Source: Hyphomonas pacifica (GTDB lineage: Bacteria; Pseudomonadota; Alphaproteobacteria; Caulobacterales; Hyphomonadaceae). Taken from it: DNA of 64,000 bases. Below, piece after piece: positions 19,101 to 27,221 of this stretch (position 1 is the first letter of the stretch; each line of letters opens with the position of its first letter). Both the position numbers and the translations under genes were made by a program. Below the pieces are notes generated by a model. It was not told where the DNA came from. It saw only the letters and a list, made by a program, of their open reading frames with translations, and made no database searches. The stretch spans positions 1 through 64,000 of the forward strand of contig NZ_AWFA01000006.1 in the NCBI RefSeq assembly GCF_000682675.1, written 5' to 3'.

Positions 19101-20621
19101 TGGCGTGTCACGTTCAAAACGCTTTTTAATATGGCGACTGACTCAGGGCAATTCATGGACCATGAGGACATTGCGCCGCTGATTCTCGAACGCCGAGGCG
19201 CGCTCGCTGTCCTCACAGATGGTCGACAAGTCTATCCCCTTTATGAGGGGAAGATGTTCTGGCATTTCGACCACCGGTACGGGACCTACGAGAACCAAAC
19301 CGAGAAGCAGGCCAACAAAGGCGTTCTCCCTAGGGTGACGGATGCGCAGCATTCCCGGCCAGACTATAGAATTCAGCCCCGTTACTGGGTTGATAGACGG
19401 GCAACGCACGACGCGTTGGCCGACGATGCGGACACAGAATGGTTTTTCGCCTGGAGGGATGTTGGACCGTCGGAGCGTAGCTTCGTTGGGACCATCGTGC
19501 CGAGAGCCGCAATGGGTCACGCGTCGCCTTATATTTCAGCCGAGTTGCCACCGCCTGAAGTGCTTTCATTGAGCGCGATCCTATCATCTCTGGTGGTCGA
19601 CTACGCGGTTCGGCAGAAAACAAGCCGAATGACTTTCTTCGTGGTAGAACAGCTTCCTATGCTCGACCGTGAGAAACTGGAGCATGCTCCGATTTGGCTC
19701 GGAGAAAGTGCCGGTGCTTGGATTAACCAGCGGGCGATTGAGCTCTTCTACACGAACAGGGAACTCAGCGGACTAGCGGAGAGCATTGGTTCAGCAACAT
19801 CGCCTTATCGGTGGGATGCCTCCCGTCGTTCGGTATTGCAGGCTGAAATAGATGCCGCTGTTCTGCACCTCTATTCCTTGAACCGCGAACAAGCAGAGTG
19901 GCTTCTCGATTCTTTCACCGTTCTCCGCAAATACGAGGAGCGAGACCACGACGAATTTCGCACAAGACGGCTCGTGCTCGAAGCCTATGACGCGATGGCA
20001 AAAGCTAAAGCGGATGGGGTCAGCTACCAGACGCCGCTATCACCGCCGCCCGCTGACATCAGCCTTTGTCACGGTGCCGAAGAAGCACGACAGCCTTCAA
20101 CCACACAACCCATTCAACTCCCACCGCTCGAAGAACTGCCCGATGCAATTTGGGCCTGGCAGCAGGGCGTTCCGGAGCGCGACCGTGTCCGCGCTCAACT
20201 TCGCGCCGTCGCTGGTATCGTACCGGAGCCATCGGACGCTCGCCGGATACGTCTCGCAGCGTTGTCCTGCCTTCAGCCGAGCCTGCTTGATGGCTTCCTT
20301 TCAGATCAGGATCGTCGCGAATGGCAGCGTCTCATGGCGCATCCTACCGGCGTCACCCAGCTTGTCCCGCCGACCAACGCCGCCTGGGGCGCGGCTTTCA
20401 ACGAGTTGGTGTCATCGGCCGTTCTCGACGTATCGACAGACGGCAGCAGGTGGAGCGCCGGTGAGCGACTCGATCACTCCACTTTGAGCGCTGACGACCC
20501 ATCGGTGGCCCGCGCCTTGTTTGCGTGGTCAAGGCTACAATCCGTCGATCTGGAGCAGGGCCTGACTGCGGTCTCGGCAGAGATCATTCCATTCATCAGG
20601 GAGGGACGGCTTGCAGCCTGA
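16125..20621 (+). CDS. N6-adenine DNA methyltransferase, DrmMI/PglX-like
   Basis: The 1,498-aa enzyme has methyltransferase motif I in VIDPACGSGHFLLAA (about residues 487-501), the entry pattern GSYYTPDSLV (about 446-455) and the catalytic NPPW of motif IV (about 761-764), typical of Eco57I/PglX/DrmMI-type adenine methylases that mark host DNA. I could not identify a PD-(D/E)XK nuclease motif, so restriction is probably done by partners. Sampled GC drops from 42/60 (17701-17760) to 23/60 (18781-18840) just after the NPPW motif, which suggests the specificity region was exchanged. It overlaps the ATPase gene by 11 bp. Confidence 0.88.
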   Translation: MARRPVTDLSAWPSISLEGNLIAPAMLARIDERAAPEQSPEEYGVRKGLTLREDISTAFRVGQSHFDAFSKQSNPSADATRRFIKAFLKETFGFDDVEDGEGLIALFAGDKRIPVIVVPPDEERLDRRSATLSVERSRSPAFALQDYLNEEDDALWGLATNGTVIRLMRDNASLTRPAFIEADLAQIFSNEDAASFGLLWLLIHRSRFGNAGASATDCALERWRETGTKEGEVARDRLAAQVKLALNILGSGFLEANPALAAKLQSGEQNLTEWFNELLRLVYRLIFLMVAEDRNLLHPKVSRAEARKLYADGYSLAHLRAQCFRGATWDRHHDRFEGIKIVFRALAGGQEALALPALGGLFAPNMLPSLETAKLRNRAFMEALYRLSWLQGKTGMAPVNWRAMETEELGSVYESLLELQPQLGDDGKSLVFASEAAEQKGNQRKTTGSYYTPDSLVQALLDTALDPVLEKTETEADDPEAALLNLSVIDPACGSGHFLLAAARRIATRVARIRADGTPAQEDFRHALRDVARSCIHGVDRNPMAVELTKVALWIETVDPGLPLGFFDAQIRCGDALLGVFDLAVLEEGIPDAAYKPLTGDDKDVAKYYRDKNKREVKERETIASGFGFARQQDFMREFARLRAMPENTVRQIEAKAEKLRALTAEGAIAWTLETACDLYVSAFLLPKTKDDPHAGPDGLPRRGAETVPTSGALWEWLRGVQLFGPLFANSIDAARKARAFHWPLEFPDVMQHGGFDVVLGNPPWERVEVQEQEIFATSHPEIATAKNASHRKRMIDALRTSDPKNFARWQDALRTAAFEVNFYKESGRFPLGSPGKVNTYAVFSDLFWQLAHPQGYSGLIIPTGLVGGYTYREFLGELLRARSLVAFYGFENEDLIFPHITNKVKFGLLTVAGRSVEIERPWFTAHIRQPAEIADPEKRYSLTVDEIRAINPNTLNLPAFRWARDAKVTAVIHTVAPILIEKDGNTVVRNDWRVTFKTLFNMATDSGQFMDHEDIAPLILERRGALAVLTDGRQVYPLYEGKMFWHFDHRYGTYENQTEKQANKGVLPRVTDAQHSRPDYRIQPRYWVDRRATHDALADDADTEWFFAWRDVGPSERSFVGTIVPRAAMGHASPYISAELPPPEVLSLSAILSSLVVDYAVRQKTSRMTFFVVEQLPMLDREKLEHAPIWLGESAGAWINQRAIELFYTNRELSGLAESIGSATSPYRWDASRRSVLQAEIDAAVLHLYSLNREQAEWLLDSFTVLRKYEERDHDEFRTRRLVLEAYDAMAKAKADGVSYQTPLSPPPADISLCHGAEEARQPSTTQPIQLPPLEELPDAIWAWQQGVPERDRVRAQLRAVAGIVPEPSDARRIRLAALSCLQPSLLDGFLSDQDRREWQRLMAHPTGVTQLVPPTNAAWGAAFNELVSSAVLDVSTDGSRWSAGERLDHSTLSADDPSVARALFAWSRLQSVDLEQGLTAVSAEIIPFIREGRLAA

Positions 20622-22572
20622 TTTCTTCCAGCCTGAAGAGATCAAGTTCTCCCTGCCGGACGGCCAGGAGGGGCCAAGGTTGTGGGTTCGCCGCGTGGCG
20701 CTTTGGCAGGACGCGGGCACGCTTCTGCGGGACATACCACTTCGCCCCGGCGTGAACATTATCTGGTCTCCCGACCTCACCACAAATGGCAAGGGCGCGA
20801 CACCCCATGGCAGCGGTAAGTCCACCTTCTGTCGGCTGATCCGCTATTGCCTCGGCGAGCGGCACTTCTCGAATGACGAACAGCGCCCGCTGATGCAGCA
20901 CAAGCTGCCTGACGGTTTCGTTGGGGCAGAGATAATCATTGACGGTGAATGCTGGGTCGTGACGAGACCGATTGGCATGAACCTGCCGTCTCGTGCCGTT
21001 CGGGCAGACCGGATAGAAGAGACGTTTGATCAGCTATTGGTCGGGACGGACCCGCCGACGCTCGCGCCCGTTATTTCGGATCGCTTTTGCAAGGCCTATC
21101 GTGATCAAGTGCCGGACAATTTGAGGGCAGATCAGGTCTGGGATGTGCTTCTCGCCTGGCTCACCCGCGATCAGGAGTGCCGCCTCGATGATGTGTTCGA
21201 CTGGCGCTCGAAGCGGTCTGGTTCCGGGTCGCCTGCTCAGGAGCTATCGCTTGAAACCAAGCTGACCGTTGTTCGCCTCGCAATCGGTGCCCTTTCCGCG
21301 GAAGAGACTTCGGCAGCCGCGGAAGCACGAACGCTCACACGCGAGCGCGATGGCCTGCGTCAGCAACTTGGCCATCTCGACTGGTTCCAAAACCAGCGCT
21401 TTGGTGAGCTGTGCGAAGGCCTTTCCTATCCGACGGACCGCGACCCTGCCGAGGAAACGGTTCGCAGGGAACTGATTGATCGGGCCAATGAGGAATTGGC
21501 GAAGGCCACGGGCAATAAGCACACGAAGGGTAGCGCGCCCAGCGCGGAGCTTCAGGGCAAGCGTCGCACCCTGCAGACTGAGCGTACAAAGGTCAGCGAC
21601 GAACGTGCGGAAGCACAAGCGCTGCTCAACAGCCTTCCCGCTCAGATCGCTGCGAAGCGCTCAGAACAGGGCTTTGAGCGAGCAAGATTGGAAACCGGAG
21701 AGATCGTTCGCTGCACGATCTGCCATGTCAGCATTGATGAGGTGAAGGCGAAGGGGTGTGGTGTCTCGCTTGAGCGGTGCGACTTGGATGAAGTTCGAAC
21801 ACGGCTAGACCGCGCTGAAGAGCAAGTGGCGGAATTTGAAAGACAACGCGCTTCACTTCCCATCGAAATTGGGAAGCTGGATGGGGAAATCCTACGCCTG
21901 GATCGTGAGATCCGTCAGATCGACGATCAGTTCGTCAAGCTTGAGGGTCAGTTGACCGAAACCAACTCTCGCGTCACGAATGCGCGCGAGCTTGTCCGAG
22001 AGGCAACCTGGTTCGACCGTCAGCTGAACGGCAGGCAGGCCATTGTTCGCCGACTTGAAGCGATCGACACAAGGCTTGAAGTTCTTCGCGATTCCATGCG
22101 GCGCGAACGTGAACGTGCGTCCACCGCCATTGGTGATCTTGAGACCGTCTTCAAGCAACTGATCTCGAGCCTGATGCCGCGTGGCTGTTCCGGAAGAATC
22201 CAGCTTGACGGAAATGGTCTGCATCCGGAGATTCTGTTGGAGCGTGGCGTCGGTCTATCAACCGCAGCCGTGGAGTCCTTCAAGATCGTCGCCTTTGATC
22301 TGGCGGCCCTGATCCTCTCGGTGAATGGCAAGGCCAGGATGCCAGCACTTCTAATCCATGACAGCCCACGCGAGGCGGATCTTGACGCCGGAATTTATGC
22401 CAACCTCTTCGATTTCGTGCTGGGTTTGGAGGGGCAGGCAGTCCCGACACCATTCCAGTACATCGTCACGACGACGACCGCCCCGTCAGATTCAGCACGC
22501 GGTCATGAGGCCATGCGTCTGGAGCTCTCGTCCACCCCGCCGGAGGCGAGGCTCTTCGCAATGGACTTCTGA
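20611..22572 (+). CDS. SMC/Rad50-like ATPase with zinc-hook motif
   Basis: The 653-aa protein starts at a TTG at 20611 preceded by GGGAGG, inside the end of the methyltransferase gene. It has a P-loop PHGSGKST (about residues 66-73), long charged coiled-coil regions (about 225-360 and 390-500), a CTIC pair near residue 368 placed between them like a Rad50 zinc hook, and a C-terminal LLIHDSPREADLD (about 579-591) in the place of Walker B and D-loop. This is the layout of SMC-type DNA-end or DNA-structure sensors. It is coupled to the HNH gene (stop and start share one base), so the pair probably forms a sensing and cutting module; this is inferred. Confidence 0.8.
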   Translation: MQPDFFQPEEIKFSLPDGQEGPRLWVRRVALWQDAGTLLRDIPLRPGVNIIWSPDLTTNGKGATPHGSGKSTFCRLIRYCLGERHFSNDEQRPLMQHKLPDGFVGAEIIIDGECWVVTRPIGMNLPSRAVRADRIEETFDQLLVGTDPPTLAPVISDRFCKAYRDQVPDNLRADQVWDVLLAWLTRDQECRLDDVFDWRSKRSGSGSPAQELSLETKLTVVRLAIGALSAEETSAAAEARTLTRERDGLRQQLGHLDWFQNQRFGELCEGLSYPTDRDPAEETVRRELIDRANEELAKATGNKHTKGSAPSAELQGKRRTLQTERTKVSDERAEAQALLNSLPAQIAAKRSEQGFERARLETGEIVRCTICHVSIDEVKAKGCGVSLERCDLDEVRTRLDRAEEQVAEFERQRASLPIEIGKLDGEILRLDREIRQIDDQFVKLEGQLTETNSRVTNARELVREATWFDRQLNGRQAIVRRLEAIDTRLEVLRDSMRRERERASTAIGDLETVFKQLISSLMPRGCSGRIQLDGNGLHPEILLERGVGLSTAAVESFKIVAFDLAALILSVNGKARMPALLIHDSPREADLDAGIYANLFDFVLGLEGQAVPTPFQYIVTTTTAPSDSARGHEAMRLELSSTPPEARLFAMDF

Positions 22573-23327
22573 TGATCGAAAATCCTCAATCCTTCGTCGT
22601 TTCTACCGAGTGCAGCAAGGCTGCCGAACAGAACGGTTTTCGTCGTCGACTTGGCGAAACAGACGGATGGGCGGCGTTCCAGTCAACAACGGTGCAAGGG
22701 ACGATCTGGTTCGCGGCTGCCGGGGCATCGGGTCCATGGTATCTGGCGCTGGATCATTCCGGTGTGATCGCTGAATCAGGTCTTGCCACGACGGCCACGA
22801 ATGGCCCCGGCAAAGCGCGTTTCAGGTTCGAGTCGCTCCGGGAACTCTATGCCGCGCTACCTCGTATCTATGCGCTCGCGTCAAGTCTTCCTGATGCGCC
22901 GCTTCGTGTCTTCGAAAAGAAAATCGAAGGCCTTCCCAGATCGACCGAAGCCGAGCGAACAGTTGTACAACGCATTGGGCAGGACGTGTTCCGCGAGAGC
23001 TTGCTGGAATACTGGGATGGGAAATGTCCTCTCACTGGGATCGGTGATGCTGCCTTGCTGCGCGCCTCTCACATCATCCCATGGAAAGACTGTGAGTCCG
23101 ACGCTGAGCGCCTCGATGTGCACAACGGTCTTCTGCTTTCGGCGCTTTGGGACGCAGCCTTCGACAAAGGTCTCGTGACATTCGATGATGGTGGAGAACC
23201 TGTCTACTCTTCTGTCCTGGGATCGTCTGCCCGGCAGCATCTCAAGTGGACAAGGCCGATAGTGTTGACTCAAAGCCACATTGTCCGACTGGCTTGGCAC
23301 AGGAGCAACGTCTTCGTTATCGGCTGA
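22572..23327 (+). CDS. HNH endonuclease (HNH_2 type)
   Basis: The C-terminal half of this 251-aa protein holds an HNH nuclease core: CPLTG near residue 152, SHIIPW near 168-173, DVHNGLLLSALWD near 181-193, then a strand with FDDGG. The N-terminal 110 residues are an unassigned domain rich in aromatic residues. It is the last gene of the cluster and starts at the stop of the SMC-like gene. Its 3' end faces the relaxase gene with a 25-bp gap. It is the clearest candidate for the DNA-cutting effector of the cluster, replacing the DrmC phospholipase-D nuclease of DISARM. Confidence 0.85.
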   Translation: MIENPQSFVVSTECSKAAEQNGFRRRLGETDGWAAFQSTTVQGTIWFAAAGASGPWYLALDHSGVIAESGLATTATNGPGKARFRFESLRELYAALPRIYALASSLPDAPLRVFEKKIEGLPRSTEAERTVVQRIGQDVFRESLLEYWDGKCPLTGIGDAALLRASHIIPWKDCESDAERLDVHNGLLLSALWDAAFDKGLVTFDDGGEPVYSSVLGSSARQHLKWTRPIVLTQSHIVRLAWHRSNVFVIG

Positions 23328-23352
23328 ACGATGCTTGGAAGATTGACGCGCC

Positions 23353-25281
23353 TCACCGCCCAATCCCCCTCGCACGGCCCACGCTCCAGTCGATGCCGCC
23401 CGCACGCGCTTTGACGCTGATCTCTGCCCCGCGATAGCGCTCCAGTTCCGGTCGCCAGGGGACGAGGGTAAATTCCTTTGAACGCGTGACCAGCGCAAAC
23501 CGGCCCTGGGCAAGGTCCACGGGACGCTCATAGACACCGCTGATCGACATGCCGTCTTCGAGCTTCAGGAACGCCCCTTTTCCCCGAATGCCATCGGCGG
23601 CGGATTTCAGTTCCTCTGCGGCGAGACGGTCCCTCATGCCGGACTTCAACTGGCCATCCTCTCCGAGCCAGCCTTCACGCTCCAGAAAGGCGCGCCTTGC
23701 ACTGAGTGCGGATGCCGTTTCCCGGCCAAACCCTTTGCCCGTCAGACTCTCACGATCCACGGCGTCCAGCCAGACAGGTGCGCGGCGTTCGATCTGCGCC
23801 TCGACAGACAGCCAGGATTTGACCTCAACCCGCACACCACCGGTTCGTGCCGCTTCGAACCGCGCGGCCTTATCCAGATAGTCCGCACCGATTGCAAAGC
23901 GCCCGTCGCTGTCACGGGTGACAAAGCCTGCCCGCCGCATGGCTTCGAGGCGGCGAATATGGGCAAGGCGATAGTCAGGCCGTGAGGCGGGATCGAACGC
24001 TTCGTGCAATGCATCAGAAAACATCCCGCAATTCAAAGCGGCGATGCGGGCAATGGTTCGGTCGGACGCGCGCGGTTGGCCGACTGAAGGCAATACCACC
24101 ACTGATCCCTTTGGCGGCACCGCGCCCGGCAGGGTCTCGCCAAGGCTGACATGCCAGCGCTCACCGTCGAGGGCTTCGAGGATGAGATAGCGGCGATTGC
24201 GCAGCTCATCTTCCGGACCGTCGGTCACGACCCGCCCGACAATCGTGCGGGCCTGTTCATGGGCCGGATCATAGACCCTGCCGGAGAGGCCATCGCCAGT
24301 GTTAAAGGCGGCGGCGATTTCACGAATGCGGTCGCCCTCGCGGCCAATGGCCTGAAGCCGTTCCTTCCAGCCCTCTTCAAGCGCGAAGGCGCCATCGCCT
24401 CGCGCGGACGCAAGCCCCATCCCGCGCAAGTGTTCCAGCCGCCTCTGGATCAGCGCACGGTCAAACCGGCTCAGTTTCTCCATCCCGTACGGGCGTGTCA
24501 GATCGCCATCCCGTGCAAGCCGCTCGATCCTGGCATCGAGCCGTGTCAGTCGGCCCGCTGTCACATCGCGTTCCTGAGCCCGCGCAATCTCAAGGTCGCG
24601 CCGGGGACCGAGTTCATCTGTCACGATCGCGCTGGCGCGCGTCCGCAGACCTTCTGTCAGATAGTCCCGCGCGATGATGAGATCGCGTCCCAGCTGATCC
24701 TTGCCGCGCACAACGATATGGGTGTGGGGGTGGCCGGTATTGTGGTGATCGACGGCGACCCAGTCGAGCTTCGTGCCGAGATCCTTTTCGGCCTGCGCCA
24801 TGAGCGCGCGCACCGTCTCTCTCTGAGTTCTGAGGTCTGCGGCGTCCTCGGGCGAGACGATGAAGCGGAACTGGTGTCGGTCACTGGCGCTACGTTCTTC
24901 GAAGAGGGCACCATCTATTCGGTCGGCGTCCCGGCCGTAGAGTTCGCCGCCTTCGCCATCGCGGTCTACACCGTCCCTTTGAATGTATCTGAGATGCGCC
25001 CGGAAGGCGGCGGGGCCAAGGCCTCGGGCAGCACGCGCGATATGGACTTTCACCACGACGCGCCGCATGCGGAGTTTCGGGTGCGGTGTCTGGCGAAAAA
25101 GGCTGGCCCGTCCGGCGCCGGTTCCACGGGCGATCTGGGCCCCGCTGAATGCAGTCTTACCAACACTAGAAGACAACCGCCGCCCGGCACGTTTGAGCTC
25201 GGCCCTGAATCGCCTGCCGCCTGCGGCTCCAGCATCACAAAGCTTGCCGAGGCGCGGGGTGAACTCATCCTCCCCGCTCAT
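23353..25281 (-). CDS. rlxS: RlxS relaxase (DUF3363)
   Basis: The 642-aa product has the HUH histidine motif in HHNTGHPHTHIVVRG (about residues 177-191) and a long DUF3363 C-terminal part, the layout of RlxS relaxases that nick the ICE at oriT and pilot the strand. I chose the ATG at 25281 (MSGEDEFTPRLG), which matches family N-termini; an upstream TTG at 25362 extends the frame but is unlikely. In related ICEs rlxS lies near traG; here the two are separated by the 16-kb defence cluster on the other strand. Confidence 0.9.
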   Translation of the reverse strand: MSGEDEFTPRLGKLCDAGAAGGRRFRAELKRAGRRLSSSVGKTAFSGAQIARGTGAGRASLFRQTPHPKLRMRRVVVKVHIARAARGLGPAAFRAHLRYIQRDGVDRDGEGGELYGRDADRIDGALFEERSASDRHQFRFIVSPEDAADLRTQRETVRALMAQAEKDLGTKLDWVAVDHHNTGHPHTHIVVRGKDQLGRDLIIARDYLTEGLRTRASAIVTDELGPRRDLEIARAQERDVTAGRLTRLDARIERLARDGDLTRPYGMEKLSRFDRALIQRRLEHLRGMGLASARGDGAFALEEGWKERLQAIGREGDRIREIAAAFNTGDGLSGRVYDPAHEQARTIVGRVVTDGPEDELRNRRYLILEALDGERWHVSLGETLPGAVPPKGSVVVLPSVGQPRASDRTIARIAALNCGMFSDALHEAFDPASRPDYRLAHIRRLEAMRRAGFVTRDSDGRFAIGADYLDKAARFEAARTGGVRVEVKSWLSVEAQIERRAPVWLDAVDRESLTGKGFGRETASALSARRAFLEREGWLGEDGQLKSGMRDRLAAEELKSAADGIRGKGAFLKLEDGMSISGVYERPVDLAQGRFALVTRSKEFTLVPWRPELERYRGAEISVKARAGGIDWSVGRARGIGR

Positions 25282-25489
25282 GGTGCAAACGCCGTTGGCG
25301 CCCTCATAAACCACTGAATCAATTGGGGATACCAAAAAACAGGGTGCCACAAGGTTTCGCAAGAGGCGCCAAAAAAGGGATGTGCAGACAAGGGGTTAAG
25401 GGGCCGAGGGCGCCAACCCTTTAATCTTGCCCTCCGGGTCCGCACACCTATTCCTTGCCAATCCTTGCAAGCGCTTGCGAGATCGCCGG

Positions 25490-25990
25490 TCATCGCTGTT
25501 CCCACAGCAGGGTCGCCACACCCTCGAGATCGCTGTCCTGCATGATCCCGAAATAGCGCCCGTCGAGGGATCGCGGATGATCATTGAGGAGGAAAACCTC
25601 GCCGTTCCGGAGCACATGACAGCCCTGCCAGCGTGGCAGTTTGAGACCGGCGGGCGCCTCGACGAGCGCCTCGGCGACCACGGTTTGATTGATCAGGATG
25701 GTCTGGTTCTCGCGGCAGATTTCATCGCCAGGAAGCCCTGCAATCCGCTTCACCAATGGCCAGTCTGCGCCGGTAAAGCCGTGTGAGGAAGTCCATCTCG
25801 CGGCCTCCGATTTGGCAGAGACGACAGCCCACCCGTTCAGGGTGAGCGGGCCGTCGCTCCGCCAGTAGAGGCCGATGGGCGCGCTTTGCGTCCTGTTCCA
25901 AATCAGCCGTTTCTGATCGGCGATCACGCTCGCTGAGCCGATCAGACCTATGGCAATACCTAACAGAATGAGGGCGGTTCTGCGCTTCAC
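25490..25990 (-). CDS. traF: TraF, S26-family peptidase for pilin maturation
   Basis: This 166-aa membrane peptidase has an N-terminal anchor (LILLGIAIGLIGSASV), the catalytic serine in QSAPIGLYW and the catalytic lysine in LVKRIAGLPGDEI, as in TraF peptidases that process the TrbC pilin. The preferred start is a GTG at 25990, overlapping the stop of the HTH gene by 4 bp (GTGA). It is followed by rlxS after a gap of about 210 bp in which I see no gene. Confidence 0.88.
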   Translation of the reverse strand: MKRRTALILLGIAIGLIGSASVIADQKRLIWNRTQSAPIGLYWRSDGPLTLNGWAVVSAKSEAARWTSSHGFTGADWPLVKRIAGLPGDEICRENQTILINQTVVAEALVEAPAGLKLPRWQGCHVLRNGEVFLLNDHPRSLDGRYFGIMQDSDLEGVATLLWEQR

Positions 25991-26214
25991 GGACGCACCC
26001 GTGTCGCGCTGTCCTTGAACTTTCTGCGCTCGGACCATTCGATGAGATCATCGATGTGATAGAAGACGAGTCCGCCATGTTTGCGGTAGCTCGGCCCGCC
26101 ACCGATCCAGCGATAATGCTCGAGGGTTGAACGGGTCAACCCGAGATAGTCGGCAGCTTCCTGCGCTCTTAGAAACGGGCTCTTGCGCCCGCCATTTTCA
26201 TGGGTGTTGGTCAT
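25987..26214 (-). CDS. AlpA/HTH_17 DNA-binding protein, excisionase-like
   Basis: The 75-aa protein is a single winged HTH of the AlpA/HTH_17 type (FLRAQEAADYLGLTRSTLEHYRW, then YRKHGGLVFYHIDDLIEW). Proteins of this fold in the same position, just before traF and rlxS, act as recombination directionality factors (RdfS) in Mesorhizobium ICEs. Excisionase function here is inferred from that gene order. Translationally coupled to traF. Confidence 0.8.
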   Translation of the reverse strand: MTNTHENGGRKSPFLRAQEAADYLGLTRSTLEHYRWIGGGPSYRKHGGLVFYHIDDLIEWSERRKFKDSATRVRP

Positions 26215-26288
26215 TGTAATCTGTCCTTTCCGGTCGCTTCAGGACCAGGGAAAGGTCAGCACAAATCGCAAGAATTCAGGGGGATCGT

Positions 26289-27161
26289 TTAGCCCGCAGG
26301 GACGAACGATCCCCCTGCAGACCGGGCCGGATTCATCAGATCAAGATAACCGCCCTGCATTAGTGAGAGCCCTTTCTTGCGGAGTCTGCGCATACGGTTT
26401 CGTACGCTCTCGTCGGGTGATTTGTAGCGCTCGATGCCATCCTCTCTGCCGTAAATGACCATCGCCGCGTCACGATGGGAGCCGCCTTCGAGGTGAACAT
26501 CCAGGGCGATCAAGGCGTCACGCAGACCGAGCGCGGTGCTGGTCCATTGCGGGCCTGCAGGCTGCTCGGGAAGGAAGCCGTCATAGACCATTTTCAGTCT
26601 GCGTAGTGTCTCGATCTTTGCATCAACCGGCCCGAAAAACCGCAGCATGAAGCGTAAATCAACTTCGCCCAGAAGCAGGCTGTCGCCCTCGCAGCGCAGT
26701 TGGATCGAACGTTTGCAATAGACGATCCGAAGGTGCTGCGCGCCATCATGATCGATGAACAGGGACCTGCGACAGGTCAGCCGGGAGAGATTGAACAGGC
26801 CTTCGAGACATCGGTCCGTAAGGCTTCGCTCAACCGCACGAACATCCACCGTGGTGACGCGGTGATTGGCCTCTTCCGTCCAGAAAATCGGCGCATCAAG
26901 ACAGGTGCGACGCGGGCTGACGAAGAAGGAGAGACCGAACCGCGCCGCATCAGGCTCCGGCCTGGACAGTTTCAGGATTTCCATGCCGCAGGACTGTTTG
27001 GTCCGCGTCAGGGCACCATCTCGATGCTCGGCATGCGCGTTTGCATAGTCTGGCCAGCGGCGGGCGAATTCCCAGGCCCAGCTGCCCAGCGTTACGTTCT
27101 TGAGATAGGCGTAGTCGTCTGCATTCAAACGCTGAAAATCCCCAACCTTTTCAATCCACAA
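26289..27161 (-). CDS. FseA-like activator with DUF6499 and DUF2285 regions
   Basis: The frame has an N-terminal region with DDYAYLKNVTLGSWAWEF and RRWPDY, typical of DUF6499, and a C-terminal DUF2285 part ending in RDAAMVIYGREDG...RNRMRRLRKKG. In Mesorhizobium ICEs such proteins (FseA) activate excision and rdfS-traF-rlxS transcription. The open frame extends to a TTG at 27218, but that lies directly on the T-tract of the preceding terminator, so I place the start tentatively at the TTG at 27161. The HTH gene follows 74 bp downstream. Both domains are in one frame. Confidence 0.72.
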   Translation of the reverse strand: MWIEKVGDFQRLNADDYAYLKNVTLGSWAWEFARRWPDYANAHAEHRDGALTRTKQSCGMEILKLSRPEPDAARFGLSFFVSPRRTCLDAPIFWTEEANHRVTTVDVRAVERSLTDRCLEGLFNLSRLTCRRSLFIDHDGAQHLRIVYCKRSIQLRCEGDSLLLGEVDLRFMLRFFGPVDAKIETLRRLKMVYDGFLPEQPAGPQWTSTALGLRDALIALDVHLEGGSHRDAAMVIYGREDGIERYKSPDESVRNRMRRLRKKGLSLMQGGYLDLMNPARSAGGSFVPAG

Positions 27162-27181
27162 GAGCAAAATGCGTGCCAACA

Positions 27182-27201
27182 CGCGTCGCGCGAGCGACGC
27201 G
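27182..27201. promoter_or_regulatory. Inverted repeat at the start of the DUF2285 gene
   Basis: A perfect repeat CGCGTCGC-GCGA-GCGACGCG lies between the DUF736 terminator and the likely DUF2285 start. It could be an operator or a hairpin in the leader of this activator gene. Confidence 0.4.
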
Positions 27202-27221
27202 AATGGCACGAAAGCCAACGC

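Noticed and set aside
8174-23327. Assignment as plain class 1 DISARM
   Set aside because: DrmC (phospholipase-D nuclease) and separate DrmA and DrmB are absent; the SMC-like ATPase and HNH nuclease are extra. Only DISARM-like is supported.
24151-25317. Long rightward open frame opposite rlxS (388 codons)
   Set aside because: Antisense to the relaxase, no ribosome site and no recognisable domain.
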